A DNA stretch of 64,000 nucleotides, taken from the NCBI RefSeq assembly GCF_016406305.1, contig NZ_CP066369.1, positions 3,614,501 to 3,678,500 on the forward strand. Direction: 5' to 3'. The position numbers and the translations under genes are program-made. Source of the DNA: Shewanella putrefaciens. Lineage in GTDB: Bacteria > Pseudomonadota > Gammaproteobacteria > Enterobacterales > Shewanellaceae. Below the pieces are notes generated by a model. It made no database searches. It worked only from the letters and a program-made list of their open reading frames with translations, and was not told the origin of the DNA. Of the stretch, positions 37,572 to 48,007 are shown piece by piece (within the stretch, counting starts at the first letter, position 1; each line of letters starts with the position of its first letter).

Positions 37572-38146
37572 TGACATTAACGCCGCGTTCCCGTGAAGAA
37601 CAACTCGAGCAATTGGTCGCAAAGGCACCTAAAGGCTTAGCCCCAGAACGAGACCTTTGGTTGACCATAGAAAAACGCATGGATAAACCATTGAGCCCCA
37701 AAGCGGATATCTCTAAATACGGTCGCCCACTGTGGCCGCAGTGGGCCATGGCGGCGACGATATTGTTGGCGGTATTTTTCGGCTACCAATACCAAGGGAT
37801 AACCCCCACAACACAGAACACGGCGCAGCAAGCACCAAAGGACAGCGATAAGGCTTTGCAAACTCTATTGACGCAAATAGCCACCATGCACCAAGGGCAA
37901 GTCGATGCTCTCGAACACACGCCCAATGCGCTTATATGGCAGACCCGTCATTTAAGTGCTCCACTGGAGCAGGGATTAGAAGAACTTAGGCGCGCAGGTG
38001 CGCAGATTTATCAAGCATTACAAGCGAATCCAACCGATAAACAACTTTGGCAACTCTGGCTTTGGGTGCAGCAGCGTGAACTCGAACTACTGCAGCAAGG
38101 CCAAAAACTGCCCATTAAAAACTCAACACAAGGAAACACCCTATGA
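37571..38146 (+). CDS. Putative membrane anti-sigma factor
   Basis: A 191-residue protein with one membrane helix around 58-76 (WAMAATILLAVFFGYQYQG), a basic cytoplasmic N-terminal part and a periplasmic C-terminal part rich in Gln and Leu. It has no zinc-binding HxxxCxxC motif, so it is not a classic ZAS anti-sigma factor. Function is inferred from topology and from its one-base overlap with the sigma-factor gene. The N-terminal segment (EEQLEQLVAKAPKGLAPERD and LWLTIEKRM) resembles the sigma-binding start of small anti-sigma proteins. Confidence 0.7.
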   Translation: MTLTPRSREEQLEQLVAKAPKGLAPERDLWLTIEKRMDKPLSPKADISKYGRPLWPQWAMAATILLAVFFGYQYQGITPTTQNTAQQAPKDSDKALQTLLTQIATMHQGQVDALEHTPNALIWQTRHLSAPLEQGLEELRRAGAQIYQALQANPTDKQLWQLWLWVQQRELELLQQGQKLPIKNSTQGNTL

Positions 38147-39099
38147 GCAACATGAACCTGACCAAGACCAGTCTATTAGTGTCAACTTTCTACCTCGGTT
38201 TAATGGGCACAGTGTTTGCCGCCCAGAGTGTGGACAAACAATTGAGTATCAGCAGTGGGACTCAACTGCAAATCAAGATCCAGCGTGGTGAAGTACAGAT
38301 CCAAAGTTGGGATAAAAATGAGGTGAGCGTGACCGGAACCCTCGATGAACTGAGCGAAGGTTTTATCTTCGAGCAAAAAGGTAATAACCTGAATATCGAG
38401 GATAAAATGCCACAACATTACAATGGCAGCGATAATAACGGCTCAAAACTGACGATTATGGTCCCCAAAACAGTTAAACTCAGTGCCGACACTATTTCGG
38501 CAAATCTACAGATAACTCAGACGCAAGGTGAACTGGATTTAAATACCGTCAGTGGCAACATCAGCGCCGATGGCCTTAGCGGTAATCCATCGCTGAACTC
38601 TGTCTCTGGGGATATCAACACCAAAGGATTAGATGGCAAAATCCTGCTAAACACTGTATCCGGTGAAATTAACGACACGGAAAGCAAAGGTGAAATCAAG
38701 TACCGTCTCGTGAGCGGCGATCTTAACAGCCAAACACTAGCTGAAAAGGTCAAAGTTGAACAAGTGTCGGGTGAAGTGACCGCCAACTTTAGCGCCGCAA
38801 AAGATATCACTCTCAGAACCGTGAGCGGCGACAGCCAAGTATCACTGGCAAAAACCTTCGATAGAGCGAGCCTAGAAAGCGTCAGTGGTGATATTACCGT
38901 CACCTTCGCGGCCATGCCCGATGCCAGTTTTGATTTAAACGGAGGTCCAGGTGGCAAAATTAAAAATGGCCTAAGCCAGGATGTACCGCAAAAACAAAAA
39001 TACGTATCAAATGAATCCCTCAGCTTCCAAACGGGCACAGGCACTGCGGATGTCAGGATGAATACCGTCAGCGGTAACCTGAGCCTAAAGCAAGGTTAA
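38143..39099 (+). CDS. DUF4097 beta-helix-like exported protein
   Basis: A 318-residue exported protein with a signal peptide (LVSTFYLGLMGTVFAAQS). The body is a regular repeat of about 20 residues, each ending in VSG followed by Asp, Asn or Glu (LNTVSGNI, LNSVSGDI, LNTVSGEI, YRLVSGDL, VEQVSGEV, LRTVSGDS, LESVSGDI), as in DUF4097 beta-helix or adhesin-like proteins. The start overlaps the anti-sigma stop (ATGA), so this is the likely effector or envelope sensor of the sigma-factor operon. No catalytic motif is seen. Confidence 0.82.
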   Translation: MSNMNLTKTSLLVSTFYLGLMGTVFAAQSVDKQLSISSGTQLQIKIQRGEVQIQSWDKNEVSVTGTLDELSEGFIFEQKGNNLNIEDKMPQHYNGSDNNGSKLTIMVPKTVKLSADTISANLQITQTQGELDLNTVSGNISADGLSGNPSLNSVSGDINTKGLDGKILLNTVSGEINDTESKGEIKYRLVSGDLNSQTLAEKVKVEQVSGEVTANFSAAKDITLRTVSGDSQVSLAKTFDRASLESVSGDITVTFAAMPDASFDLNGGPGGKIKNGLSQDVPQKQKYVSNESLSFQTGTGTADVRMNTVSGNLSLKQG

Positions 39100-39115
39100 T
39101 CAAGACTTAGTAACA

Positions 39116-39148
39116 AAAATGCCGCCCAAACTTAGGCGGCATTTTTTA
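39116..39148. terminator. Bidirectional terminator between the DUF4097 gene and rsuA
   Basis: AAAAATGCCGCC pairs with GGCGGCATTTTT around a 7-nt loop, with T runs on both strands. Confidence 0.9.
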
Positions 39149-39174
39149 TAGCGTGCTTCCGTTTATGGAATCTT

Positions 39175-39864
39175 TCAGATTGAAGCTATCTCTTCGGCGG
39201 TTAAGTAACGCCACTCCCCTAGGGCTAAATCCGGGTCCAACTCGATTTGTCCAATACTCTCACGGTGTAAACCTACGACATGGTTTCCCACGGCGGCGAA
39301 CATCCGCTTCACTTGGTGATATTTGCCTTCGGTGATAGTTAAGCGTACACATTGCGGTTCAATGATCTCAAGTACCGCAGGTTTGGTCAGTCCCTCTTCA
39401 TTTCTAAGCTCAACGCCGGCAGCAAAAACCTCGATTAAGCCAGCATCGACCGGTTCGGCTAATTGCACTAAATAGCGCTTACCGCAGTCTTTTTTCGGAG
39501 AGGTGATCCGGTGTGACCACTGGCCATCACTCGTGATCAACACTAGCCCTGTGGTATCGGCATCTAAACGACCAGCAATATGCAGTGTTTCAGGTTTTGC
39601 CAGTTCAAGCAGACTCAAGACAGAGGGATAGGCTTCATCTATGGTTGAGCAAATAGTATCGACTGGTTTATTCAGCATCAAATAGCGCTCGCCCACTAAG
39701 GTTATAGGCTCACCTTCGAGGCAAATCTGCATGCCATCGGTCACCTTAAAACCCGAGTCTTTGACAATAACGCCATCGCAACTCACATCGCCACGGTGTA
39801 AAGCTTTTTTGGCCAGTGTTCGAGTCAGCGAGGTACTTTCACAGATAAATTTGTCTAAACGCAC
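39175..39864 (-). CDS. rsuA: 16S rRNA pseudouridine(516) synthase RsuA
   Basis: Isomerises U516 of 16S rRNA to pseudouridine. The N-terminal S4 RNA-binding domain (RLDKFICESTSLTRTLAKKA, VSCDGVIVKDSGFKV) precedes the catalytic domain with the Asp-containing motif AGRLDADTTGLVLITSDG, then WSHRITSPKKDC and KYHQVKRMFAAVGNHVVGLH. I choose the GTG at 39864 (229 residues, matching E. coli RsuA). The longer frame to 39945 adds 27 residues without similarity, although no strong ribosome-binding site decides it. Confidence 0.93.
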   Translation of the reverse strand: MRLDKFICESTSLTRTLAKKALHRGDVSCDGVIVKDSGFKVTDGMQICLEGEPITLVGERYLMLNKPVDTICSTIDEAYPSVLSLLELAKPETLHIAGRLDADTTGLVLITSDGQWSHRITSPKKDCGKRYLVQLAEPVDAGLIEVFAAGVELRNEEGLTKPAVLEIIEPQCVRLTITEGKYHQVKRMFAAVGNHVVGLHRESIGQIELDPDLALGEWRYLTAEEIASI

Positions 39865-40003
39865 GTTATTACTCAACTTAATAAATGAAAACTGCCGTAT
39901 TATGGGGCCGAGCATAACAAAGGGCAAAGAATTGCTGCAGAACACGAGATGCGTTCCTATTTAGCCCTTAGGCATTGACAGCAGTCACATAGGGAAAAAT
40001 GAC

Positions 40004-40558
40004 ATGACTGAGTTCCAAAAGATGATCACAGGCCAAGAATATAACTGCCTTGCCAGCGAACTCTTAAGTTTAAGAGCCCAACAACAGCAAATAAATAGAC
40101 AATTAAATCAAACTATTGACCAAGACAACATAGAATACAGCCAACTCTGTCAGCAACTCATTCCCCATAAATCACCCACTGCGATTATCTCCACGCCTAT
40201 TTTTATCAGTTACGGCATCAATCTCACCCTTGCCGACAAAGTGTTTATCAATGTGAATGTCACCTTACAGGACAATGCGCCCATTGATATTGGCGAGCAA
40301 ACTATGGTCGGCCCCAATGTGCAGTTTTACACCTCGAGTCATCCACTCGATGCCGAGCTACGTTGCTCAGGGTTAGAAACCGCCAAAGCCATTAAGGTCG
40401 GTAAACGGGTATGGATTGGTGGCGGCGCAATCATAATGCCAGGTGTCACTATTGGTGATGACGCCATCATAGGCGCAGGAGCCCTAGTCACAAAAAATGT
40501 GGCAGCCAAAACCGTGGTCGCAGGTAATCCAGCAAAGCCCATTAGGCAACTCATTTAA
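40004..40558 (+). CDS. Maltose/galactoside O-acetyltransferase family protein (left-handed beta-helix)
   Basis: A 184-residue hexapeptide-repeat acetyltransferase that transfers acetyl from acetyl-CoA to a sugar hydroxyl. The N-terminal Mac domain (MITGQEYNCLASELLSLRAQ) is followed by beta-helix turns, the catalytic His in YTSSHPLDAE near residue 112, and IGGGAIIMPGVTIGDDAIIG with GNPAKPIRQL at the end. The sugar is unknown. Its layout follows Maa/LacA. Confidence 0.88.
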   Translation: MTEFQKMITGQEYNCLASELLSLRAQQQQINRQLNQTIDQDNIEYSQLCQQLIPHKSPTAIISTPIFISYGINLTLADKVFINVNVTLQDNAPIDIGEQTMVGPNVQFYTSSHPLDAELRCSGLETAKAIKVGKRVWIGGGAIIMPGVTIGDDAIIGAGALVTKNVAAKTVVAGNPAKPIRQLI

Positions 40559-40820
40559 GTTCATTAAAAAAGATAAAACTAAGTACTCGCTTACCTGAAA
40601 AGGCTCGCATACGGTAACTTTGACGCTGAAGAGGCGAATACGACAACTGGTAACCTTTAGTTACATATGACTGAAGATAAATCCGCGATAAAAAGTGTAA
40701 TCACCTTGTTTAGCTTCCCCTTAAAGCATTAACATAGGTCCCATTGCGCCTGAAGCAATCCCAGTTTTTACCAATAAAAAGCCCAATTATGGGCACTATA
40801 ATAAACTCGAAGGAAACGAC

Positions 40821-42911
40821 ATGAGAAAAGTACTCATTGGGGGACTATGTGCCTCACTTATTGCAGGCCTGACTGCCTGTAATGACAAACCCGCTGATGT
40901 GAAAACCCCAGAAGCAGAAATCAATAAATCCGCGACTGCCGCCGCCGTAACAAAAGCCTTAGGCTCAGGCATTGAATTTGCTCATTTTGATAAAGCGGTT
41001 CGTCCACAGGACGATTTCTACAAATATGTCAATGGCACTTGGTTAAAAAACACTGAAATCCCAGGGGATCGCACGAGTATTGGCGCCTTTTACGATCTAC
41101 GTGAAAAATCCCGTGATGACGTAAAAGCCATTATCGAAGAAGTGGCTGCGACACCCAATTTAGCCGCTGGTACAGACGAGCAAAAAGTGGCCGATTTATA
41201 TCGCTCATTTATGGATACCGCCACACTCAACAAACTGGGCGTGACACCAATCCAAGGTGAATTTGATGCCATTAATGCCCTAAAAGATAAAAATGAATTA
41301 GTAAAATACTTCGCCCACAGCCAAATCGCGGGCGCAGGGACTCCGATGGCATTTTATATCGATATCGATGCCAAGAATTCGAGCCGCTATGCGACTCACC
41401 TATGGCAATACGGTTTAAGCCTGCCGGAAAAAGACTACTACTTTAACGAGTCAGAGCGCTTCGTTAATATTCGTAAGGCTTATGTCGCCCACATCGAAAA
41501 AATGTTTACCCTAGCTGGCCTTGCAAATCCTAAGGCTAGCGCAGAAGCTATCCTAGCCCTAGAAACCGCCATTGCCGCTAAGCACTGGGATGTTGTAGAA
41601 ACCCGTGACAGCACTAAGACATACAACCTATACCAAGTAAAAGATCTGGCGACCTTAGCGCCGGATATCGATTGGGCAGGTTACTTAGCCGCGTTAGGTG
41701 CCGATAAGCAAACCGATATTATCGTTAATCAACCTAGCTATATCCAAGGCCTGAACGAAATCCTCAAGACAACGGATCTCGCCACTTGGAAGACCTATAT
41801 GCAGTGGCAGGTACTGACCCACGCCGCAAGCAACTTAAGCGAAGAACTCGATAACGAAAACTTTGCCTTCTTCGCTAAAACCTTAAACGGCCAAGAAGAA
41901 CAAGAGCCTCGCTGGAAACGCGGTGTAGCCGCTGTTAACGCTGTTCTCGGTGAAGTCGTCGGCAAAGTGTACGTGAAGCGTCATTTTACGCCTGAAGCCA
42001 AAGAGCGTATGCAAGCCCTAGTTGAAAATCTGCGTGGCGCTTACGGCGACAGCATCAAAGATTTAACTTGGATGAGCGAGAGCACTAAAGTGGCTGCGGC
42101 GGATAAGTTAGCCAAATTTAACCCTAAAATTGGTTACCCCAACAAATGGGAAGATTACAGCAAGCTGACCATCAAGGCCGATGACTTAATCGGTAACGCT
42201 ATGCGTGCCAGTGAAGTTGAGCACGCTAAGTCTCTGGCTAAACTCGGTGCGCCAATCGATAAAGATGAATGGCATATGACACCACAAACGGTCAATGCTT
42301 ACTACAACCCAACCATGAATGAAATCGTGTTCCCTGCGGCTATTCTGCAACCTCCTTTCTTCAACATGGAAGCGGATGATGCGGTGAACTACGGTGGTAT
42401 CGGTGCGGTTATCGGTCACGAAATGGGCCATGGTTTCGACGACCAAGGTGCCAAGTTCGATGGTGAAGGCAATATGCGTGACTGGTGGACAGCGCAGGAC
42501 TTAAAAGAGTTCTCAGCCCGCGGCCAAGCACTTATCGCCCAGTACGACGGTTACGCAGTATTTGACGATCTGCATGTCAATGGCAGCTTGACCTTAGGCG
42601 AGAACATTGGTGACCTATCAGGTGTGACCATCGCTTACCGCGCATACAAGAAGTCTCTGAACGGTAAAGAAGCGCCGGTTATCGACGGTTTGACTGGCGA
42701 TCAACGTTTCTTCATCGGCTTCACCCAAATTTGGCGTGCCAAAGCCAAGGAAGAAGCACTGCGTAACCGCGTAGCGACCGATCCACACTCACCTGCGGAA
42801 TTCCGCGCCTTAGGTGCGTTATCTAACATGCCAGAGTTTTACACTACCTATGAAGTAAAACCCGGTGATGCTATGTATATCGCCCCAGAAAAACGCGTAA
42901 AAATTTGGTAA
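40821..42911 (+). CDS. pepO: M13 family metallopeptidase (PepO/neprilysin type), lipoprotein
   Basis: A 696-residue zinc endopeptidase anchored as a lipoprotein (lipobox GLTAC, Cys about residue 20, followed by Asn). M13 signatures are complete: NAYYNPTMNEIVFPA, the zinc motif VIGHEMGHGFDD (HExxH), the third ligand in LGENIGDLSGV, and the terminal KPGDAMYIAPEKRVKIW. It cleaves oligopeptides in the envelope. A GAAGGAAA ribosome-binding site precedes the ATG. The upstream 262 bp hold no visible gene. Confidence 0.93.
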   Translation: MRKVLIGGLCASLIAGLTACNDKPADVKTPEAEINKSATAAAVTKALGSGIEFAHFDKAVRPQDDFYKYVNGTWLKNTEIPGDRTSIGAFYDLREKSRDDVKAIIEEVAATPNLAAGTDEQKVADLYRSFMDTATLNKLGVTPIQGEFDAINALKDKNELVKYFAHSQIAGAGTPMAFYIDIDAKNSSRYATHLWQYGLSLPEKDYYFNESERFVNIRKAYVAHIEKMFTLAGLANPKASAEAILALETAIAAKHWDVVETRDSTKTYNLYQVKDLATLAPDIDWAGYLAALGADKQTDIIVNQPSYIQGLNEILKTTDLATWKTYMQWQVLTHAASNLSEELDNENFAFFAKTLNGQEEQEPRWKRGVAAVNAVLGEVVGKVYVKRHFTPEAKERMQALVENLRGAYGDSIKDLTWMSESTKVAAADKLAKFNPKIGYPNKWEDYSKLTIKADDLIGNAMRASEVEHAKSLAKLGAPIDKDEWHMTPQTVNAYYNPTMNEIVFPAAILQPPFFNMEADDAVNYGGIGAVIGHEMGHGFDDQGAKFDGEGNMRDWWTAQDLKEFSARGQALIAQYDGYAVFDDLHVNGSLTLGENIGDLSGVTIAYRAYKKSLNGKEAPVIDGLTGDQRFFIGFTQIWRAKAKEEALRNRVATDPHSPAEFRALGALSNMPEFYTTYEVKPGDAMYIAPEKRVKIW

Positions 42912-42951
42912 GCCAAATTAAGTCATAACTCTGCCACCTTGGCAGAGCCAC

Positions 42952-42989
42952 AAAATGGCGCGACCTGTAATGGGTGGCGCCATTTTTAT
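42952..42989 (+). terminator. Terminator after the M13 peptidase gene
   Basis: AAATGGCGC pairs with GCGCCATTT around a 16-nt loop and is followed by TTATT. A second small stem CTCTGCCA/TGGCAGAG lies immediately before it. Confidence 0.75.
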
Positions 42990-43127
42990 TGGCTCGGGCG
43001 AAGGGGATAAGCCCAAGATGAAGATGAAGATGAATAAAGCTTCATCATTGATTCAGCTCTAATTAAGCCATAGCAGCCTAAGGTGGTCACTGTGATGTGT
43101 ATCACTTCAATAAGGAAGTAGGCCGTT

Positions 43128-43913
43128 ATGAATAAGTTATTTCGTACCTTTTTTATTTTTCTACTCTTATTATCGACCCGCGCCGCAGTAGCCAATCCCC
43201 TTGATATCAATGATGCTAAGGCCGAACGTGGTAATTACAGTGCAAGACAGACACATAGCCACGATTTAGAAGGTCTTTATGCCATTAGCAGCCAAACCTT
43301 CGACACACCACGCCAAACCTCAAGCGACTTAGCAAACTTATATGCCAACGCCCACTATGCCCAAGCGGAATTAAGCCAATTACTGCAAAACATCGCCGCG
43401 CAGTCAGGCTCACAGATCATTATTCCCCCGGTTAAAAGTTACCCACGCGCAGCACAAAAAGTAGCGACAAAATTTAAAGGGGATGCCAGCCAACTCACCG
43501 ATCTTGCGAGAGCCAGCATAGTCACAGATAGCATTCAAGAACTGATGCAGGCTTATCATATACTCACAGAACAAACCCAAGTCGTTAAACAGAAAAACCG
43601 TTTTGCCGAACCTAAGGCCTCAGGTTACCGTGACTTAAACTTACTGGTACGTTTACCCAGCACAGGTATGATTGCCGAAGTCCAGTTACACCTTAAGGAC
43701 ATTGCCCAGATCAAAAGTGGCCCAGAGCATCAGGTTTATGAAAAAGTGCAATTAATTGAAGCCAACGCCATCAAACAACAACGCCCTTTAAGCGAGTTTG
43801 AATTAGCGCAAATCGCCCAATTACGCCAAAAATCGCATAAGCTCTACCATAAAACGTGGCTTAACTATAAACGGGTCGATAATGCCAGTTTATTAAGAGC
43901 CGCCGTGGCTTAA
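43128..43913 (+). CDS. Exported RelA/SpoT-like domain protein
   Basis: A 261-residue protein with a clear signal peptide (MNKLFRTFFIFLLLLSTRAA, cleavage near AVAN). The domain at about 110-230 resembles the RelA/SpoT nucleotidyltransferase fold: KFKGDASQLTDLARASIV (Asp125 in the position of the catalytic Asp strand), NRFAEPKASGYRDLNLLV (the G-Y-x-x-x-x-L base-stacking motif at 166-172), and IAEVQLHLKDIAQ (Glu184 in the ExQ catalytic strand), followed by GPEHQVYEKV. Many exported or toxin-type relatives carry this variant. The periplasmic location makes ordinary (p)ppGpp synthesis unlikely. It is single-gene, with its own terminator. Fold assignment is from motifs only. Confidence 0.65.
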   Translation: MNKLFRTFFIFLLLLSTRAAVANPLDINDAKAERGNYSARQTHSHDLEGLYAISSQTFDTPRQTSSDLANLYANAHYAQAELSQLLQNIAAQSGSQIIIPPVKSYPRAAQKVATKFKGDASQLTDLARASIVTDSIQELMQAYHILTEQTQVVKQKNRFAEPKASGYRDLNLLVRLPSTGMIAEVQLHLKDIAQIKSGPEHQVYEKVQLIEANAIKQQRPLSEFELAQIAQLRQKSHKLYHKTWLNYKRVDNASLLRAAVA

Positions 43914-43930
43914 GCAACCGCTTCCACTCT

Positions 43931-43967
43931 TGCGCTGGTTATCTGCAAAGATACCAGCGCTTTTTTT
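43931..43967 (+). terminator. Terminator of the RelA/SpoT-like gene
   Basis: GCGCTGGTTATCT pairs with AGATACCAGCGC (one bulge) and is followed by seven T, 18 bp after the stop. Confidence 0.9.
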
Positions 43968-44154
43968 AGCTAAGACTTTTACAATCTATCCCGAGTCATT
44001 CCGAGTCCATTCAAATGCGGACCCACATTTAGCCATTAACACGTCTTGAATCTAAAATCCTAGGCAAGCTGAAATTCGCATCTAAGGGGTGCTTGGGTAT
44101 ATAATCCCGCGCCATAGTCCCAGTCACAGCCCAATGCCACAGTCAGGAAACGCC

Positions 44155-45094
<940 letters not shown>

Positions 45095-45133
45095 TGCCCA
45101 GGTACCCCGAATGCTCGGCTCGGGATATGGCAT

Positions 45134-45163
45134 AAAAAACGGCGCACTAGGCGCCGTTTTTAT
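45134..45163. terminator. Bidirectional terminator between DUF4447 and the TonB receptor gene
   Basis: AAAAACGGCGC pairs with GCGCCGTTTTT around a 5-nt loop, with A/T tracts on both sides. Confidence 0.88.
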
Positions 45164-45215
45164 CTCGCAACACTCTTAGCTAATACTGCATAGCGTGAGC
45201 TAAGTTAACCTTAGA

Positions 45216-47801
45216 TTAGAAATTCATCGTCAGTTTAGTGTAGATATAACGACCCATAGGGTTATGTACTGAAATAACATAGCCATAAAGATCAGTGTCA
45301 CCGTCACCGATGGCGAAGGGTGGCTCTTCATCGAATACGTTGTTCACCCCTAAGGTCAGTTTAAACATCTCATTAAAGCGATAAGATCCTGACATATCGA
45401 CTAATATCTGCGCCTCAATCGTACGTGATGTGTTGCTTTCGAAGTCAAGCACGCCATCAAAGTCAATATCGGGTGTATCTTCAAATTCACCGATATAACT
45501 TACGTTCACGTTGGCAGCAAAGTTATCCATAGTCCAATTGTTGGTCAGTAACCAACGGTGTTGAGGGAACTTGTACTCGCCAGTGTACTCGAGGCCATCT
45601 TTCTCGAAGTTATGTAAGTAGCTGTACTCTAGGCCAAATTTCAAATCACCAAAGGAATCCAATTCGAGTCCGTAGTGGGTTGAAATATCCGCACCTTGCA
45701 CATCCTGTGAACTTAAGTTGATAAAGCTTGAATGGATGATACTGATTGGACCTAAGGTTTGCCCCGCCTGTGGCGCTAAACGCTCACACACTGTGCTGCT
45801 TTGGTCATTACAGTTCGCAGTATAGATATCGCCCAAGGGCTGCTTATCAATCTTATTATCTTGGGTGATACTGAAGATATCAAAACCTATATCGAACTGC
45901 TGGCTAGGTGCCCAGATCATGCCGACGTTCCAAGTCTCAGACTCTTCAGCATCCAACTCAGAGTTACCTTGGAACTCAGTGTTGTAATCCAATGCTTCAC
46001 AATCAACACCATCGGCAGCGCAGCGGTAAGTATCGATAAAGAAACTACTTTCACGTGAAGGGCCTAAACCGATTTGCGCCAATGACGGAGCACGGAACCC
46101 CGTAGACCAAGAACCACGGGTAGTGAGTTCATCGGTAATCCCCCATTGGAAAGCGACCTTAGGGTTAGTCGTTGAGCCGAAATCGCTATAGTTGTCATAT
46201 CGACCCGCGAGTTGTAATTCGAAGCTCTCGGTAACCGGAATCGAAAACTCCACATAACCCGCATACTGATCGCGAGATGCGGCGGCAGATACGGCTTCAG
46301 TACCAAAAATCAATCCACGTTGGAACTGCTCATCGGGTACATCACTCACGCTTTCTTCACGGTATTCAACACCCGCCGCCATCATGATATCGCGATCGGC
46401 CAGCGTGAACGCTTGGCCTGTGATATTGGCCGCATAGGAGGTCATGGTGGATAAACCTTGACGCACTAGGCTAGTGGTAATGGCATCAATCACTTCCTGG
46501 GAATTCATTGTGCCACCGAATGGGTTGTAACGACCCGCATCGATTTCAGCCTGAAGATAATCGGTTCTCACCCAACCTTGGCTACGATCGCCCGTTTGAG
46601 TCGATTCGCTGCGCCCACGTTGTACTGTGGCTTCCCAATCCCATTCTTTTACTGTGCCACGTAAACCCGCCACTATGCGTAGGGTATCGGATTCAATATC
46701 CCAACGGCGCGCTCCCGCGTCCACAGTACGGAAACGACCAATTTCGATATCTTTGCCCCAAGGGTTATTCGGATGAGTACCAGGAACCGTTAATCCTGCA
46801 TCCTCATCGAGTGGCGTTGGTGCACCTCCCGCAATCGAAGTATTGTGCTGCGCAGCGAGTTCGAGGAAAGCGGTTAAATCATCGTTGAAGTGATAATCAA
46901 ATTGACCAATAGCGCCGATACGTTCCGCTGCTGGCACCACTAGATTGTATGGACCATATTCAAATAGGCAGCTACCACTCGAGGTTGCGCTATCGGGAGG
47001 ACAAGCAGGATCTATGGTTTTCACGCCATCGACATAAAAATAACCAGGAAAACCGCGTGAAGAACGGAAATCTTCACCACCGTAAGGCGATTGATTAGCA
47101 ACGCCAAAACGCCCTAAGTCCGTCGCTGAAAGCGTATCGTTTTTAAAGTAATCGAGAATAACCGAGGCACTGCCCTTATCAGCCTTTATACCCCAGACTA
47201 AATTAGCCGTGGTTTCATCATAACCTGTGCCCGAGGTTTCACCGTAGCCGACGTTAACCTCAATACCCTCAATGTCTTTCTTCAGAACTATGTTCACCAC
47301 ACCCGCGATCGCATCGGAACCATAAATCGCCGAAGCGCCATCCTTAAGGATATCGATACGTTCAATAGCTGAAACGGGGATATTGTTAATATCGACGAAG
47401 GAATTAGTAATACCTTCGGCAAAAGCACTCGCCGCAACACGGCGACCGTTAATGAGCACCAGTGTTGCATCAGGGCCTAAGCCGCGCAAACTGATAGACG
47501 CGCCACCGTTGGCGGTAGAATCTTGGCTGTTTCCTCGGGTCGAGAAGGCTCCGGCGCCGTTTGCAGGCATACGTTCGAGCAATTGCTGCAGGTTATCAAA
47601 GCCCATATTGGCGATATCATCTTTACTGATCGACTGAATGGGTGAAGGCCCTTCGATATCCGTTCGCTTAATACGGGAGCCCGTTACTTCAATACGTTCA
47701 ACTTTTTCTGCACCGTTATCAGCGGCATGGGCAACAGTTGGGGCAAATGCCATGGCAATCGCAATTGCGCAAGCACTGGGTAGAATTTGAGGTCTTTTCA
47801 T
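45216..47801 (-). CDS. TonB-dependent outer-membrane receptor
   Basis: An 861-residue ligand-gated barrel. It has a signal peptide (cleavage after AHA near residue 26) and TonB box VERIEVTGSRI. The plug domain (DDIANMGFDNLQQLLERMPA, SISLRGLGPDATLVLINGRR, IERIDILKDGASAIYGSDAI and AGVVNIVLKK) is followed by a 22-strand barrel ending in LTMNF. It is of the large type common in Alteromonadales with no linked transporter, so the ligand (siderophore, oligosaccharide, peptide or other) cannot be named. Four cysteines in the barrel (CPPDSATSSGSC, CAADGVDC) may form extracellular disulfides. Confidence 0.92.
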   Translation of the reverse strand: MKRPQILPSACAIAIAMAFAPTVAHAADNGAEKVERIEVTGSRIKRTDIEGPSPIQSISKDDIANMGFDNLQQLLERMPANGAGAFSTRGNSQDSTANGGASISLRGLGPDATLVLINGRRVAASAFAEGITNSFVDINNIPVSAIERIDILKDGASAIYGSDAIAGVVNIVLKKDIEGIEVNVGYGETSGTGYDETTANLVWGIKADKGSASVILDYFKNDTLSATDLGRFGVANQSPYGGEDFRSSRGFPGYFYVDGVKTIDPACPPDSATSSGSCLFEYGPYNLVVPAAERIGAIGQFDYHFNDDLTAFLELAAQHNTSIAGGAPTPLDEDAGLTVPGTHPNNPWGKDIEIGRFRTVDAGARRWDIESDTLRIVAGLRGTVKEWDWEATVQRGRSESTQTGDRSQGWVRTDYLQAEIDAGRYNPFGGTMNSQEVIDAITTSLVRQGLSTMTSYAANITGQAFTLADRDIMMAAGVEYREESVSDVPDEQFQRGLIFGTEAVSAAASRDQYAGYVEFSIPVTESFELQLAGRYDNYSDFGSTTNPKVAFQWGITDELTTRGSWSTGFRAPSLAQIGLGPSRESSFFIDTYRCAADGVDCEALDYNTEFQGNSELDAEESETWNVGMIWAPSQQFDIGFDIFSITQDNKIDKQPLGDIYTANCNDQSSTVCERLAPQAGQTLGPISIIHSSFINLSSQDVQGADISTHYGLELDSFGDLKFGLEYSYLHNFEKDGLEYTGEYKFPQHRWLLTNNWTMDNFAANVNVSYIGEFEDTPDIDFDGVLDFESNTSRTIEAQILVDMSGSYRFNEMFKLTLGVNNVFDEEPPFAIGDGDTDLYGYVISVHNPMGRYIYTKLTMNF

Positions 47802-48007
47802 TTACATTCCCTAGTATTGTTGTTTTTATTAAAATTATATTTACTTAATTGAAACCTAAATTTAACAATTACAAGGTAATGGGTTACAAGCCAAAGTCAA
47901 TGGGGGACTGAAAAAAGTTAAACTTTTGTTACATATTAAAATAATGTATTTTCCCAGCAAGATATTCCAAGATAGCGATGCGCGCATACAGGACTGAAGA
48001 GATACCT

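Noticed and set aside
43015..43034. Three AAGATG repeats in the leader of the RelA/SpoT-like gene
   Set aside because: Only three short units with no linked start or structure; likely chance in a purine-rich stretch.
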